DNA from: Streptomyces griseosporeus
GTDB lineage: Bacteria; Actinomycetota; Actinomycetes; Streptomycetales; Streptomycetaceae
Assembly (NCBI RefSeq): GCF_014656055.1
Contig: NZ_BNBR01000004.1
Location: 349,914 to 387,055, forward strand
DNA: 37,142 nucleotides
Direction: 5' to 3'
The notes under the pieces were generated by a model. It worked only from the letters and a program-made list of their open reading frames with translations, was not told the DNA's origin and did not search any database. The position numbers were made by a program, and so were the translations under genes. Shown here piece by piece: positions 11,501 through 18,023 of the stretch (within the stretch, counting starts at the first letter, position 1; each line of letters begins with the position of its first letter).

Positions 11501-11592
11501 TGAAGACGGTCGCCGACCTCACCGGCTTCCTGCACGAGTCCGGCGCCACCGTCACCGCCACCCCGACCGCCCAGGAAGGAAGGACGGCATGA
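8539..11592 (+). CDS. Type I polyketide synthase, KS-AT-ACP module
   Basis: 1017 aa single module. The KS (about 1-420) has DTACSSS with Cys171, EAHGTGT with His306 and KGNIGHTEG with His344, all intact. The AT (about 530-840) has GHSVGE with Ser617 and HAFH (716-719), the signature of malonyl-CoA specificity. After a Pro/Ala-rich linker comes an ACP with Ser959 in LGFDSVMIM. There is no KR, DH, ER or TE, so the product would be an enzyme-bound beta-ketoacyl chain. Lack of a thioesterase fits release by the next-encoded KAS III-like enzyme. One round of extension is the simplest reading, though iteration cannot be excluded. Confidence 0.95.
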   Translation: MEPIAIVGIDCRFPGAPDTGAYWDLLMRSADGVGKVPGQRWDADEFHSADGAEGHANTVEGGFIGDADAFDNEFFTISPREAAAMDPQQRLLLQCTWRAVEDAGLSPQRLAGTSTGVFVGIMGNEWAQLHLTDYAKVTAQIGSGNGYCMTANRVSYHLDLKGPSLAVDTACSSSLVAVHLAANSLLSGECDTALAGGVNVAVTPALSIFYTQAGLSAPDGRCKPFGAEANGIGRGEGVGVVVLRRLRDALADGQRVYAVIRGTAVNQDGRSNGLTAPNRWAQQDVLAAAYRRAGVDASEVVFTEAHGTGTTLGDMMEVKALGHHHAARPGKPLALGSVKGNIGHTEGAAGIAGLIKVALSLHHRVVPASRHATKENPALQLKDNGLRLLKAPLRLPAAPVLAGLSSFGMGGTNAHAVLESAPPASARPGPRDAGATGGIGCGVFTVSAPGAPALRRNLAAQAAAVASRRVSAQALSWTSNQVKTGHRYRFAVPAHDTAELAARLQEAAADPDLLARLTAAPAGKPRTAFLFTGQGSQYGGMTAGLYRDSALYRGFLDEADAALLPHTGRSIRDLVLDGDEDVHLTRWTQPALFAVEYALGRTLTELGVRPGLLLGHSVGEYAAAVLAGALTLDGAARLIAARGDLMQQLPEGGGMLSVRAPLAEVAPLVADEPLAGVAAVNGPEATVVSGDLGVLARIEADLTGRGLTTRRLTVSHAFHSPLMRPMLERFALIASEVGGGVPEIPVYSTVRGRVLDGEAMDAAYWIEHIGATVLFQDAAEALLDAGPTHLVEIGPQPVLSGMVRRLGPRAQAAAPAHVLPVRGAEASGRDLADALAELYRGGADPEWAAVYPAEERVPQPLVPYVFSDEHRYWAARRPTAADPADSTVPTAVPAPSAAPAAEATAPAAAPGVAVLGARAGTPADPLSDAVQEVIAAVGGYASAEVSAHQRLYEDLGFDSVMIMELKTRLDERVTGLAHITVQDLLPRLKTVADLTGFLHESGATVTATPTAQEGRTA

Positions 11593-12611
11593 CCACGCCC
11601 ACCGCGCACATCGCCTCCATAGGCACCGCGCTGCCCGGAGACCCGGTCGACAACGCGGCCCTCGCCAAGGTGCTCGGGGTCAACGAGGAGTGGATCGAGG
11701 TCTTCATCGGCACCAAGACCCGCCACTTCGCCCGCGACCTCGGCACCGGAACCGTCCGCTGGTCACTCGCCGACCTGTGCGCCCAGGCCGCGCAGAAGGC
11801 CCTCGCCGCCCCCGCCGTCGACCCCGCCGCCATCGAGTTCATCGTCCTCGGCACCGCCACCCCCGACACCCTCATGCCGGCCACCGTCAACCAGGTCGCC
11901 GACCAGCTCGGCCTCGACCAGGTGCCCACCTTCCAGCTGCAGTCCGGCTGCGCCGGCGCCATCCAGGCCCTCTCCGTCGGACAGACCATGATCGCCTCCG
12001 GGCAGTACCGGACCGGCCTGGTCATCGGCGGCGACGTGTGCAGCAAACACCTCGACGTGCAGCGCGACCTGTCCGACGCCGCACCCAGCGACCTGGTCAA
12101 CTTCGTGCTCTTCGGCGACGGCGCCGGAGCCGCCGTACTGACCGCCGAACCCGCGGGGGAGCGCGTCGCCCTGCGCCACGTCCTCAACCGCTTCACCGGC
12201 CTCGGCAGCAAGCCCGGCCAGGTCATCGAGTGGTTCGGCCTCGCCGACCGCTACGACGACCGGCAGGCCCTCACCGAGGACTACAAGGCCATCGAGGAAC
12301 GCGTGCCCGTCATGGCCGTGGAGATCCTCTGGGAGCTGCTCGGCGAACTCGACTGGGAGGCCGACGAACTCGACTACCTGCTGCCGCCCCAGCTGTCCGG
12401 CCGGATGACCCGGCGCATCACGGAGGAACTCGGCGTGCCCACGGCCGAGGAGATCTCCTGCGTCGCCGACACCGGGAACAACGGCAACGCCCTGCCCTTC
12501 CTGCAGATCGAGAAGCTCCTCGGACGCATGGGCGACGGGCACAAGGCCCTCGCCGTCGCCGTCGAGTCCAGCAAGTGGATCAAAGCCGGTTTCGCCCTGG
12601 AGAAGATATGA
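11589..12611 (+). CDS. KAS III (FabH-like) tetronate-forming condensing enzyme
   Basis: 340 aa KAS III homologue, starting in a 4-nt ATGA overlap with the PKS. In tetronate pathways such an enzyme joins glyceryl-ACP with a beta-ketoacyl thioester, closing the ring and releasing the product. Cys121 lies in LQSGCAGAIQAL, matching the FabH nucleophile, and Asn297 in DTGNNGN matches the active-site Asn. The usual PHQ motif reads PPQ (266-268), so the catalytic His is replaced by Pro267. Translation coupling to the PKS upstream and the glyceryl ACP downstream supports the assignment. The altered triad fits acyl-transfer/cyclisation chemistry better than ordinary decarboxylative initiation. Confidence 0.9.
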   Translation: MTTPTAHIASIGTALPGDPVDNAALAKVLGVNEEWIEVFIGTKTRHFARDLGTGTVRWSLADLCAQAAQKALAAPAVDPAAIEFIVLGTATPDTLMPATVNQVADQLGLDQVPTFQLQSGCAGAIQALSVGQTMIASGQYRTGLVIGGDVCSKHLDVQRDLSDAAPSDLVNFVLFGDGAGAAVLTAEPAGERVALRHVLNRFTGLGSKPGQVIEWFGLADRYDDRQALTEDYKAIEERVPVMAVEILWELLGELDWEADELDYLLPPQLSGRMTRRITEELGVPTAEEISCVADTGNNGNALPFLQIEKLLGRMGDGHKALAVAVESSKWIKAGFALEKI

Positions 12612-12856
12612 CCGACAGCAGCACGGCCGTCCTGAGCCTGGACGACTTCGTCTCCCTCGTCCGCGACGAGATCGGCCTGGAGATCGAACCCGAGCAGGTC
12701 GCCGTCGACTTCGACGAACTCCCCGACTGGGACTCCCTGTACCTCCTCAAGCTGGTCACCGCCCTGGAACTGGCCACCGGCCGCAAGGTCGCCGTCGGCA
12801 AGGTCCTGGAGGCCCGCAGCCTCAAGGAGATCCACGACGTGGCGGTCGGCGGATGA
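12608..12856 (+). CDS. Acyl carrier protein (probable glyceryl carrier)
   Basis: 82 aa carrier protein with its attachment Ser43 in DWDSLYLLKL. It begins in an ATGA overlap with the KAS III gene and ends in an ATGA overlap with the E2-like gene. The DWDSL form differs from the GLDS and GFDS carriers encoded nearby and resembles the small ACPs paired with FkbH proteins. Glyceryl loading by the FkbH-like enzyme at 158-2077 is the likely role, inferred from the co-occurrence of KAS III, ACP and E2 genes in tetronate clusters. Confidence 0.9.
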   Translation: MTDSSTAVLSLDDFVSLVRDEIGLEIEPEQVAVDFDELPDWDSLYLLKLVTALELATGRKVAVGKVLEARSLKEIHDVAVGG

Positions 12857-13719
12857 CCGACGGCACCCGCACGGTCGTCGAACGCCGCCGCAGGCACACC
12901 CTGTACTTCCTGGAGTGGTCGGCCGGGCAGCGCCCGGTGCACCTGGACACCGACATCGACATGAGCCGGATCCAGGAGCACCGGGCCGCCGCCCGGGCCC
13001 GCGGCACCCGCTACTCCGTGGTCACCTACCTGCTCCACGCGACCGGGCGCGCCCTCGCCCGGCACCCGGAGGCCAACGCCGTCATGGCACCCGGCTGGCC
13101 CGGACTACTGCGCGCGCCGCGGATCGTCCGGTTCGCCGGGGTGACCGCCAAACTCGCCCTGGACCGGCCCGTCCAGGGCGAACGGACCGTCCTGTCCGCC
13201 CTCGTACCGAACCTGGAGACCGCCGGCCTCGACGACATCCAGCACCGCATCGACCGCTACCGCGGCGAACAGGCCGCCGACTTACCGGAGTTCAAGGGGG
13301 TACGCGCCCTCGGCGGCCTACCGGTCCTGCTGGGCCGGCTCGCCTTCGCCGGCGCCCTGCGCGACCCGCGCAAACGGCCCGACGTCTTCGGCACGGTCTC
13401 GGTCAGCTCGCTCGGCCACTCCACGGTCGACGGCTTCCACTCGGCCGGAGGCACCGCCGTCACCCTGTGCGCGGGACGCATCGCCGAACGGGCCGTCGTC
13501 CGCGACGGAGCCGTCGCGGTCGCGCCCGTCATGCGGCTCGGCCTCACGTTCGACCACCGGGTCATCGACGGGGCGGCCGCGGCCGAACTGCTCACCGATC
13601 TCCGACACACCATGGAAGCCTGCGATGACCTCTCCTGTGCGGAAGACCCCGGGCAGGACCCTCGGGGAGCCGATCACGATCACGGGTCCCCGCGGGGACT
13701 GGAGCCGAGTACGCGCTGA
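12853..13719 (+). CDS. E2-like (2-oxoacid dehydrogenase) acyltransferase
   Basis: 288 aa corresponding to the catalytic domain of dihydrolipoyl acyltransferases only; no lipoyl or peripheral-binding domain is present. The catalytic motif is FDHRVIDG with His235, near the end as in the family. In agglomerin (Agg4) and abyssomicin (AbyA4) pathways an E2-like protein acetylates the 5-hydroxymethyl of the tetronate so that acetate can then be eliminated. It starts in an ATGA overlap with the ACP. Its last roughly 30 residues run into the PPTase reading frame (95-nt overlap) and look poorly conserved, rich in D, H and G. Confidence 0.9.
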   Translation: MTDGTRTVVERRRRHTLYFLEWSAGQRPVHLDTDIDMSRIQEHRAAARARGTRYSVVTYLLHATGRALARHPEANAVMAPGWPGLLRAPRIVRFAGVTAKLALDRPVQGERTVLSALVPNLETAGLDDIQHRIDRYRGEQAADLPEFKGVRALGGLPVLLGRLAFAGALRDPRKRPDVFGTVSVSSLGHSTVDGFHSAGGTAVTLCAGRIAERAVVRDGAVAVAPVMRLGLTFDHRVIDGAAAAELLTDLRHTMEACDDLSCAEDPGQDPRGADHDHGSPRGLEPSTR

Positions 13720-14512
13720 CCTGGACCGGCACGGATGCGCGGTCCTCCACGCCCGGGTCGACGACTGGCGCCCGGAACAGGCGGGAGGGCCGCGCCTGCG
13801 TGCCCTCCTCGGCCGCGACTGGCAGCGGTTCCTGGAGCTCACCCACCCCGATGTGCGCACCCGGTTCGCCTCGTCGCGGATCCTGCTGAAGTTCGCCGCC
13901 GCGGCCGTCCTCGACGTGTCCCCGCCGACCGTGGAGATCGGGTACGCCGGCAGCGGCCGCCCCTATCTGCGCGGCTACGACGGCGTGCACATCAGCCTCA
14001 GCCACACCGACGAACTGCTCCTCGTCGGGCTGGCCACCGGCGGGGTGATCGGCGTCGACGCCGAACGCAACGACCGCAGGCTCTACGGGCCCGGCCTCGG
14101 CCGCCACATGTGCACCCCGCACGAGGTCGAGGAGATCGAGGCCCTGCCGCCCGACCGGCGCGACCCCGCGCTGGTCCGGCTGTGGACGCTGAAGGAGGCC
14201 TACAGCAAGGCGATCGGGCTCGGCATGCAGTTCCGCTTCACCGACTTCGGCTTCCGCTCCGACGACAGCGACGACCGGCCGACCGAGCTGCTGCGCCCCG
14301 ACGGCACCCCCGGCACCACCGGCGAGTGGACCTTCGGGACGTACGGCATCGACGACCGCTTCACCGTCAGCGTGGCGGTCGGCGACGCCGGGTTCGGCTC
14401 CACCGCCGAGGTCGCCGCCGGCACCGCCCTGGACGGGTCGATCATGGACGCCCTGTCCGAGGCGCTGGGCTCCGACGAGGACGGGGGCGGGGGCGGGGAC
14501 GACTGGTGGTGA
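13625..14512 (+). CDS. Sfp-type 4'-phosphopantetheinyl transferase
   Basis: 295 aa. The conserved PPTase signatures are GVDAE (magnesium binding) and WTLKEAYSKAIGLG, with the upstream ISLSHTDELLLVGLA segment that holds the CoA-binding histidine region. It would convert the two free ACPs and the PKS ACP to holo form. ATG 13625 has GGAAG 6 nt upstream and overlaps the E2-like gene by 95 nt; a shorter start is conceivable since the first 25 residues are not characteristic. The C terminus ends in an acidic, glycine-rich tail (DEDGGGGGDDWW). A strong terminator follows, so this is the last gene of the main operon. Confidence 0.93.
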   Translation: MTSPVRKTPGRTLGEPITITGPRGDWSRVRADLDRHGCAVLHARVDDWRPEQAGGPRLRALLGRDWQRFLELTHPDVRTRFASSRILLKFAAAAVLDVSPPTVEIGYAGSGRPYLRGYDGVHISLSHTDELLLVGLATGGVIGVDAERNDRRLYGPGLGRHMCTPHEVEEIEALPPDRRDPALVRLWTLKEAYSKAIGLGMQFRFTDFGFRSDDSDDRPTELLRPDGTPGTTGEWTFGTYGIDDRFTVSVAVGDAGFGSTAEVAAGTALDGSIMDALSEALGSDEDGGGGGDDWW

Positions 14513-14552
14513 GCGGCCGCCGCCCGGTCCGCGTCGGCTGAGCGACCGTACG

Positions 14553-14593
14553 GCCCGGAGGCCGGACACCTGACTGGTGCCCGGCCTCCGGGG
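14553..14593 (+). terminator. Hairpin terminator after the PPTase gene
   Basis: A 12-bp perfect stem (14554-14565 with 14581-14592) encloses a further 4-bp CACC/GGTG stem and a small loop. It starts about 40 nt after the PPTase stop and marks the end of the 2828-14512 operon. Confidence 0.8.
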
Positions 14594-14672
14594 CGTGCCT
14601 GTGCGCGGGTACGGGGGCGCGGGGCGGGGTTCGGGTGCTGGTGTGCGGGGCGGGGGCCCGCTGCGTACAAGT

Positions 14673-14688
14673 CCCGCACTAGTACGGG
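14673..14688. promoter_or_regulatory. Near-palindrome, possible operator
   Basis: CCCGCACTAGTACGGG is symmetric apart from one pair and lies 91 nt before the DUF4260 gene, in a stretch that should hold the promoter of the second + strand transcript. No regulator can be assigned; the rest of 14594-14779 shows only G-rich sequence and the AGGAG ribosome site. Confidence 0.35.
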
Positions 14689-14779
14689 CCGGAACACTGG
14701 CGTAAAGCCGCCCTCCCTGGACCGGCGGTAGCGCGGACCCGTGTGACGCGGGGCGCCGCGCCCACCGAGAGGAGATCCC

Positions 14780-15241
14780 ATGCAGGCCGTGCTCCGGGCC
14801 GTCGGACCCGGCACCGATCAGTCCCGTCCCGCGGCCGCCAAGCCCGGGCCCCTTTCCTGGCCGGCGCCCGCCGACCGCTGGACCTGGCGCACCCCCGCCG
14901 GACGCGCCCTCAGCGGCGCCACCGCCGTCGCCGCGCTGGGCGCAGGGTTCGCCCTCGGCGGCGCCCTCTCCGGCGCGTTCTGGGGCTCCCTCATCGCACC
15001 CGACCTGGCGTTCCTGCGCCCCTCCAAGCTGCCCCCCGTACCGCCCGGCATCCTCCCCCCGGACAACGTCGGCCTCTACAACCGGCTGCACGACCCGCGC
15101 GTCGCCGCCGCCCTGCTGGCCACCGGGGCCCTCACCGCCTCCCGCACGCTGCTGCTGGCCGGCCTCGGCTGGACCGCGCACATCGCCGCCGACCGGGCGT
15201 TCGGCTACGGCCTGCGCCGCCCCGACGGCGCCATCCACTGA
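14780..15241 (+). CDS. DUF4260-like small membrane protein
   Basis: 153 aa. The C-terminal half has the DUF4260 pattern: a PDLAFLR segment, YNRLHDPRVAAALLATGAL and the end motif GWTAHIAADRAFGYGLRRPDG. Hydrophobic stretches around 45-70 and 105-125 suggest membrane segments. The biochemical role of the family is unknown. AGGAG lies 6 nt ahead of the ATG. The gene leads a short transcript with the elimination-type hydrolase 14 nt downstream, so it may belong to the cluster. Confidence 0.7.
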   Translation: MQAVLRAVGPGTDQSRPAAAKPGPLSWPAPADRWTWRTPAGRALSGATAVAALGAGFALGGALSGAFWGSLIAPDLAFLRPSKLPPVPPGILPPDNVGLYNRLHDPRVAAALLATGALTASRTLLLAGLGWTAHIAADRAFGYGLRRPDGAIH

Positions 15242-15255
15242 CAGGACGGCCACGC

Positions 15256-16332
15256 ATGGACCACCTCGACGAACTCAAGGAATTCGCCCGGCTGCACGCC
15301 CGCGGCCAGGGCATCACCGCCGAGCACACCGCCGACGTACTGCGCCGCATCACCAACGACACCCCCGGCGACCCGCGCTCCTGGGCCGCCGTGTGGACCG
15401 CCGAGGGCCGCGCCGCCGCCGACCGCGGCGACCTGCTGGACGCCTGCCGCCACTACGCCCTCGCCCGCTTCCCCTACCCCGCCGACGAGGACCGCCGGCA
15501 GGCCCAGGAGCTGGGCGTGTCCACCTTCGACAGCTGGCGCCGGGCAGCCGGCCCCGGCATCGAGCGGCTGGAGTTCACCGACCCCGACGGCGCGCCCTAC
15601 GCCTGCTGGGCCGCAGGCCTCGACCGGGACCGGCCCCTGCTGGTGGTGTGCGGAGGCATCGTCAGCGTCAAGGAGCAGTGGGCGCCCCTGCTGCCGCTGC
15701 TGCGCAAGCTGGGCTTCGCCGCCGTCGTCACCGAGCTGCCCGGCGTCGGCGAGCACACCGCCCGCTACGGCCCCGGCTCCTGGCGCACCCTCAGCGACCT
15801 CCTGGACCGCCTCGCCACCCGCGCCGACGTCAGCGACACCTCCTTCCTCGCGCTCAGCTTCAGCGGCCACCTCGCGCTGCGCACCGCCGCCGAGGACCCG
15901 CGGGTGCGGCGCGTGCTCACCGTCGGCGCGCCCGTCGCCGACTTCTTCACCGACGCCCAGTGGTGGCCGCGCGTCCCGCGCATCACCGTCGACACCCTGG
16001 CCCAGCTCACCGGCAGCGCCGACGAGACCGAACTGGTTGGTGTGCTCCCCGAGTTCGCCCTCGACCAGAAGCTGCTCGCCGGCCTCGACATCCCCGTCCG
16101 GTACGTCGCCAGCGCCCGCGACGAGATCATCCCCGCCCGCGAGCAGGCCTTGCTGCGGCGGGCCCTGCCCGACGTGCGGTTCAAGGTCTTCGACGACGTC
16201 CACGGATCCCCCGCGCACCTCGGCGCGATGCGCCGCTGGCTCTTCGCCAACCTCTTGCTCCTCCGGTTCACCCGACGGCGCGTGACCCGGCAGCACAGCT
16301 CCCCGATACCTCTCAGCCGGAGGCAGTCATGA
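15256..16332 (+). CDS. Alpha/beta hydrolase, tetronate acetate-elimination type
   Basis: 358 aa. An alpha-helical N-terminal region of about 100 aa precedes an alpha/beta hydrolase domain (LLVVCGGIVSVKEQW, then ELPGVGEH). The nucleophile elbow is LSFSGH, with Ser in place of the usual first Gly of GxSxG; the acid is likely Asp in SARDEIIPA and the base His in DVHGSPAHLG. This architecture resembles Agg5 and AbyA5, which remove acetate from the O-acetyl tetronate to form the exocyclic methylene. It lies separate from the E2-like gene but in the same direction. The function is inferred from similarity of layout and the presence of all partner enzymes. Confidence 0.82.
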   Translation: MDHLDELKEFARLHARGQGITAEHTADVLRRITNDTPGDPRSWAAVWTAEGRAAADRGDLLDACRHYALARFPYPADEDRRQAQELGVSTFDSWRRAAGPGIERLEFTDPDGAPYACWAAGLDRDRPLLVVCGGIVSVKEQWAPLLPLLRKLGFAAVVTELPGVGEHTARYGPGSWRTLSDLLDRLATRADVSDTSFLALSFSGHLALRTAAEDPRVRRVLTVGAPVADFFTDAQWWPRVPRITVDTLAQLTGSADETELVGVLPEFALDQKLLAGLDIPVRYVASARDEIIPAREQALLRRALPDVRFKVFDDVHGSPAHLGAMRRWLFANLLLLRFTRRRVTRQHSSPIPLSRRQS

Positions 16333-16517
16333 GCGACACGACCGAGTCGTCCGAGTTCCGCAAGGCGTCGGCCGCCGTGCGGCCCTGGCAGTCCCTCGCC
16401 TCGCTCGGCGTCACCGAGAGCGATCTGGCGACCGTGCACCACGTGTCCGGCCGGTTCCCCTATCCGGCCGGCGGACCCGACGCCCGCCACCACCACCAGC
16501 ACCGCAAGGGGGCCTGA
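16329..16517 (+). CDS. Small hypothetical protein, 62 aa
   Basis: The ATG overlaps the hydrolase stop (ATGA), which argues that this short frame is translated. The peptide begins with an acidic/Ser region, has a central SLASLGVTESDLATVHHV stretch and ends in a His-rich, basic tail (DARHHHQHRKGA). No family is recognised. The next gene starts 5 nt after its stop, so it sits tightly in the transcript. It could be a small accessory protein or simply a coupling frame. Confidence 0.5.
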   Translation: MSDTTESSEFRKASAAVRPWQSLASLGVTESDLATVHHVSGRFPYPAGGPDARHHHQHRKGA

Positions 16518-16522
16518 CCACC

Positions 16523-17446
16523 GTGACCATGCCGATCCGGCTCCGCCATCGCACCGTGCACGGCTACCGGCGGGCGTTCCGCATGGCGGGCAAGGGCCGG
16601 GCCATCCTGCTCATCCACGGCATCGGGGACTCCTCCGACACCTGGCGGGACGTCATGCCCGGCCTCGCGCGCAGCTACCGGGTCATCGCCCCCGACCTGC
16701 TCGGGCACGGCGCGTCCGACAAGCCGCGCGCCGACTACTCGCTGCCCGCGTACGCCAACGGGATGCGGGACCTGCTCGGCGTCCTCGGCGTCGAGCGGGT
16801 CACCCTCGTGGGGCATTCGCTGGGCGGGGCGGTCGCGATGCAGTTCGCCTACCAGTTCCCCGAGCGGTGCGAGCGGCTGGTGCTGGTCGGCACGGGCGGG
16901 ATCAGCCGGCAGGTGACCCCGCTGCTGCGGGCGGCCACGCTGCCGGGGGCGCACCTGCTGCTGCAGGCGCTGCGGCTGCCGACCGTCGGCTGGCAGGTCG
17001 GGGCGCTGGTGCGGGTGCTGCGGGCCCTCGACACGGGGCTCGGCGTCGACGCGGAGGATCTGGTGCGGGTGGTCGACGCGCTGCCCGACGGGACGGCGCG
17101 GAGCGCGTTCATCCGGACGCTGCGTGCCGTCGTGGACTGGCAGGGGCAGGTGGGCACCATGCTGGACCGGTGCTATCTGGCGCAGGGCATGCCGACGATG
17201 CTGGTGTGGGGCGGACGGGACCAGGTGATCCCGGCGACGCACGCGGGGCTCGGGCATGTGGCGATGCCGGGGAGCCGGCTGGAGATCTTCGAGGACGCGG
17301 GGCATTTTCCGTTCCGGAGCGATCCTCAGCGGTTCGAGGCGGTGCTGCGGGACTTCATGTCGACGACGGAGCCGGCGGCGTACAGTCCCGAACAGTGGCG
17401 CCGGTTGCTGCGCACGCGGCGCGCGGAGCGGGCACTGTCGGCCTGA
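16523..17446 (+). CDS. Alpha/beta fold hydrolase
   Basis: 307 aa classical alpha/beta hydrolase of the esterase/epoxide hydrolase/haloperoxidase-like group. Visible are the oxyanion strand LLIHGIGDSSDTW, DLLGHGASDKP, the nucleophile elbow GHSLGG, the acid Asp in WGGRDQVIP and the base His in DAGHFPF. Codon use and GC are like other Streptomyces genes. It follows the 62-aa frame by 5 nt and is the last + strand gene before long noncoding DNA. Whether it takes part in the tetronate pathway or is a neighbour is open; substrate cannot be predicted. Confidence 0.9.
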   Translation: MTMPIRLRHRTVHGYRRAFRMAGKGRAILLIHGIGDSSDTWRDVMPGLARSYRVIAPDLLGHGASDKPRADYSLPAYANGMRDLLGVLGVERVTLVGHSLGGAVAMQFAYQFPERCERLVLVGTGGISRQVTPLLRAATLPGAHLLLQALRLPTVGWQVGALVRVLRALDTGLGVDAEDLVRVVDALPDGTARSAFIRTLRAVVDWQGQVGTMLDRCYLAQGMPTMLVWGGRDQVIPATHAGLGHVAMPGSRLEIFEDAGHFPFRSDPQRFEAVLRDFMSTTEPAAYSPEQWRRLLRTRRAERALSA

Positions 17447-17470
17447 GCGGTGCTTCGTCTGCGGGCCGGT

Positions 17471-17501
17471 GGGGGCTGGTCGCGCAGTTCCCCGCGCCCC
17501 T
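17471..17501. repeat. Common Streptomyces intergenic repeat motif
   Basis: A GGGGCTGGTCGCGCAGTTCC-type element ending in CCGCGCCCCT. I know this motif from many Streptomyces intergenic regions. Its ends (GGGGC and GCCCC) can pair, so it may also act as a weak terminator 24 nt after the hydrolase stop. Confidence 0.6.
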
Positions 17502-18023
17502 GTATGCCTGCGGCGGCCCGTTGCGGTTGCGTTGTGGCGTGCGTAGCGCCTACGGCCGGTGGTGGGGTCGGGGCCGCGCCGGGGGGTATCCGTCCTCGGT
17601 GCGCCGCTGCGTACGGTCAAATCCGCACCCTCAGTTTCCGCCGCCCGCTGCGGGCGGACACCCCCCGACACGTCCCCTGCTCGCCGTACGCGTCTACCGG
17701 CCGCCGCAGCTGCGGGCAGCGCCGCCCCGCTGGGGTAGCGGGCAGTCGCAATCCGACTTAGCTGCGGGCAGTCGTGCCGCTGGGGCGGCACGGGTGGGCG
17801 CAGCGGCACCCCGGCAGCGCCGGGCTGCGCGACCCACCCCCGGCCAGCCGCAGCGCCGGGTGCCCAGCCCGCCTAGCGGCGGGTAGCCGCACCCCTGGGC
17901 CGGCGCCCCCACACCGCAGCGGCGGGCCGCATGCCTGCGCAGCGGCACCCCGGCAGCGCCGGGCCGCGCGACCCACCTCCGGCCAGCTGGGGGCACCGGT
18001 CGGCACCCGCAGCGTCGGCACGC
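17502..18023. other. Noncoding GC-rich spacer with a 51-bp direct repeat
   Basis: No credible gene lies between the hydrolase and the SARP gene, whose 3' ends face each other. The spacer contains two copies of a 51-bp direct repeat, at 17798-17848 and 17937-17987, that differ at two positions. Frames open through it have no family resemblance and are Pro/Arg-rich, as expected from GC-rich noncoding DNA. Confidence 0.7.
17798..17987. repeat. 51-bp direct repeat, two copies
   Basis: Copies at 17798-17848 and 17937-17987 begin GCGCAGCGGCACC and end GGCCAGC, differing only by two C/T changes. The first copy follows immediately after short inverted GCCGCTGGGGCGGC-like sequence. Origin unknown. 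Confidence 0.8.

Noticed and set aside
8467..11535. 1022-codon - strand frame opposite the PKS
   Set aside because: The + strand frame has all PKS catalytic motifs; the antisense frame has none.
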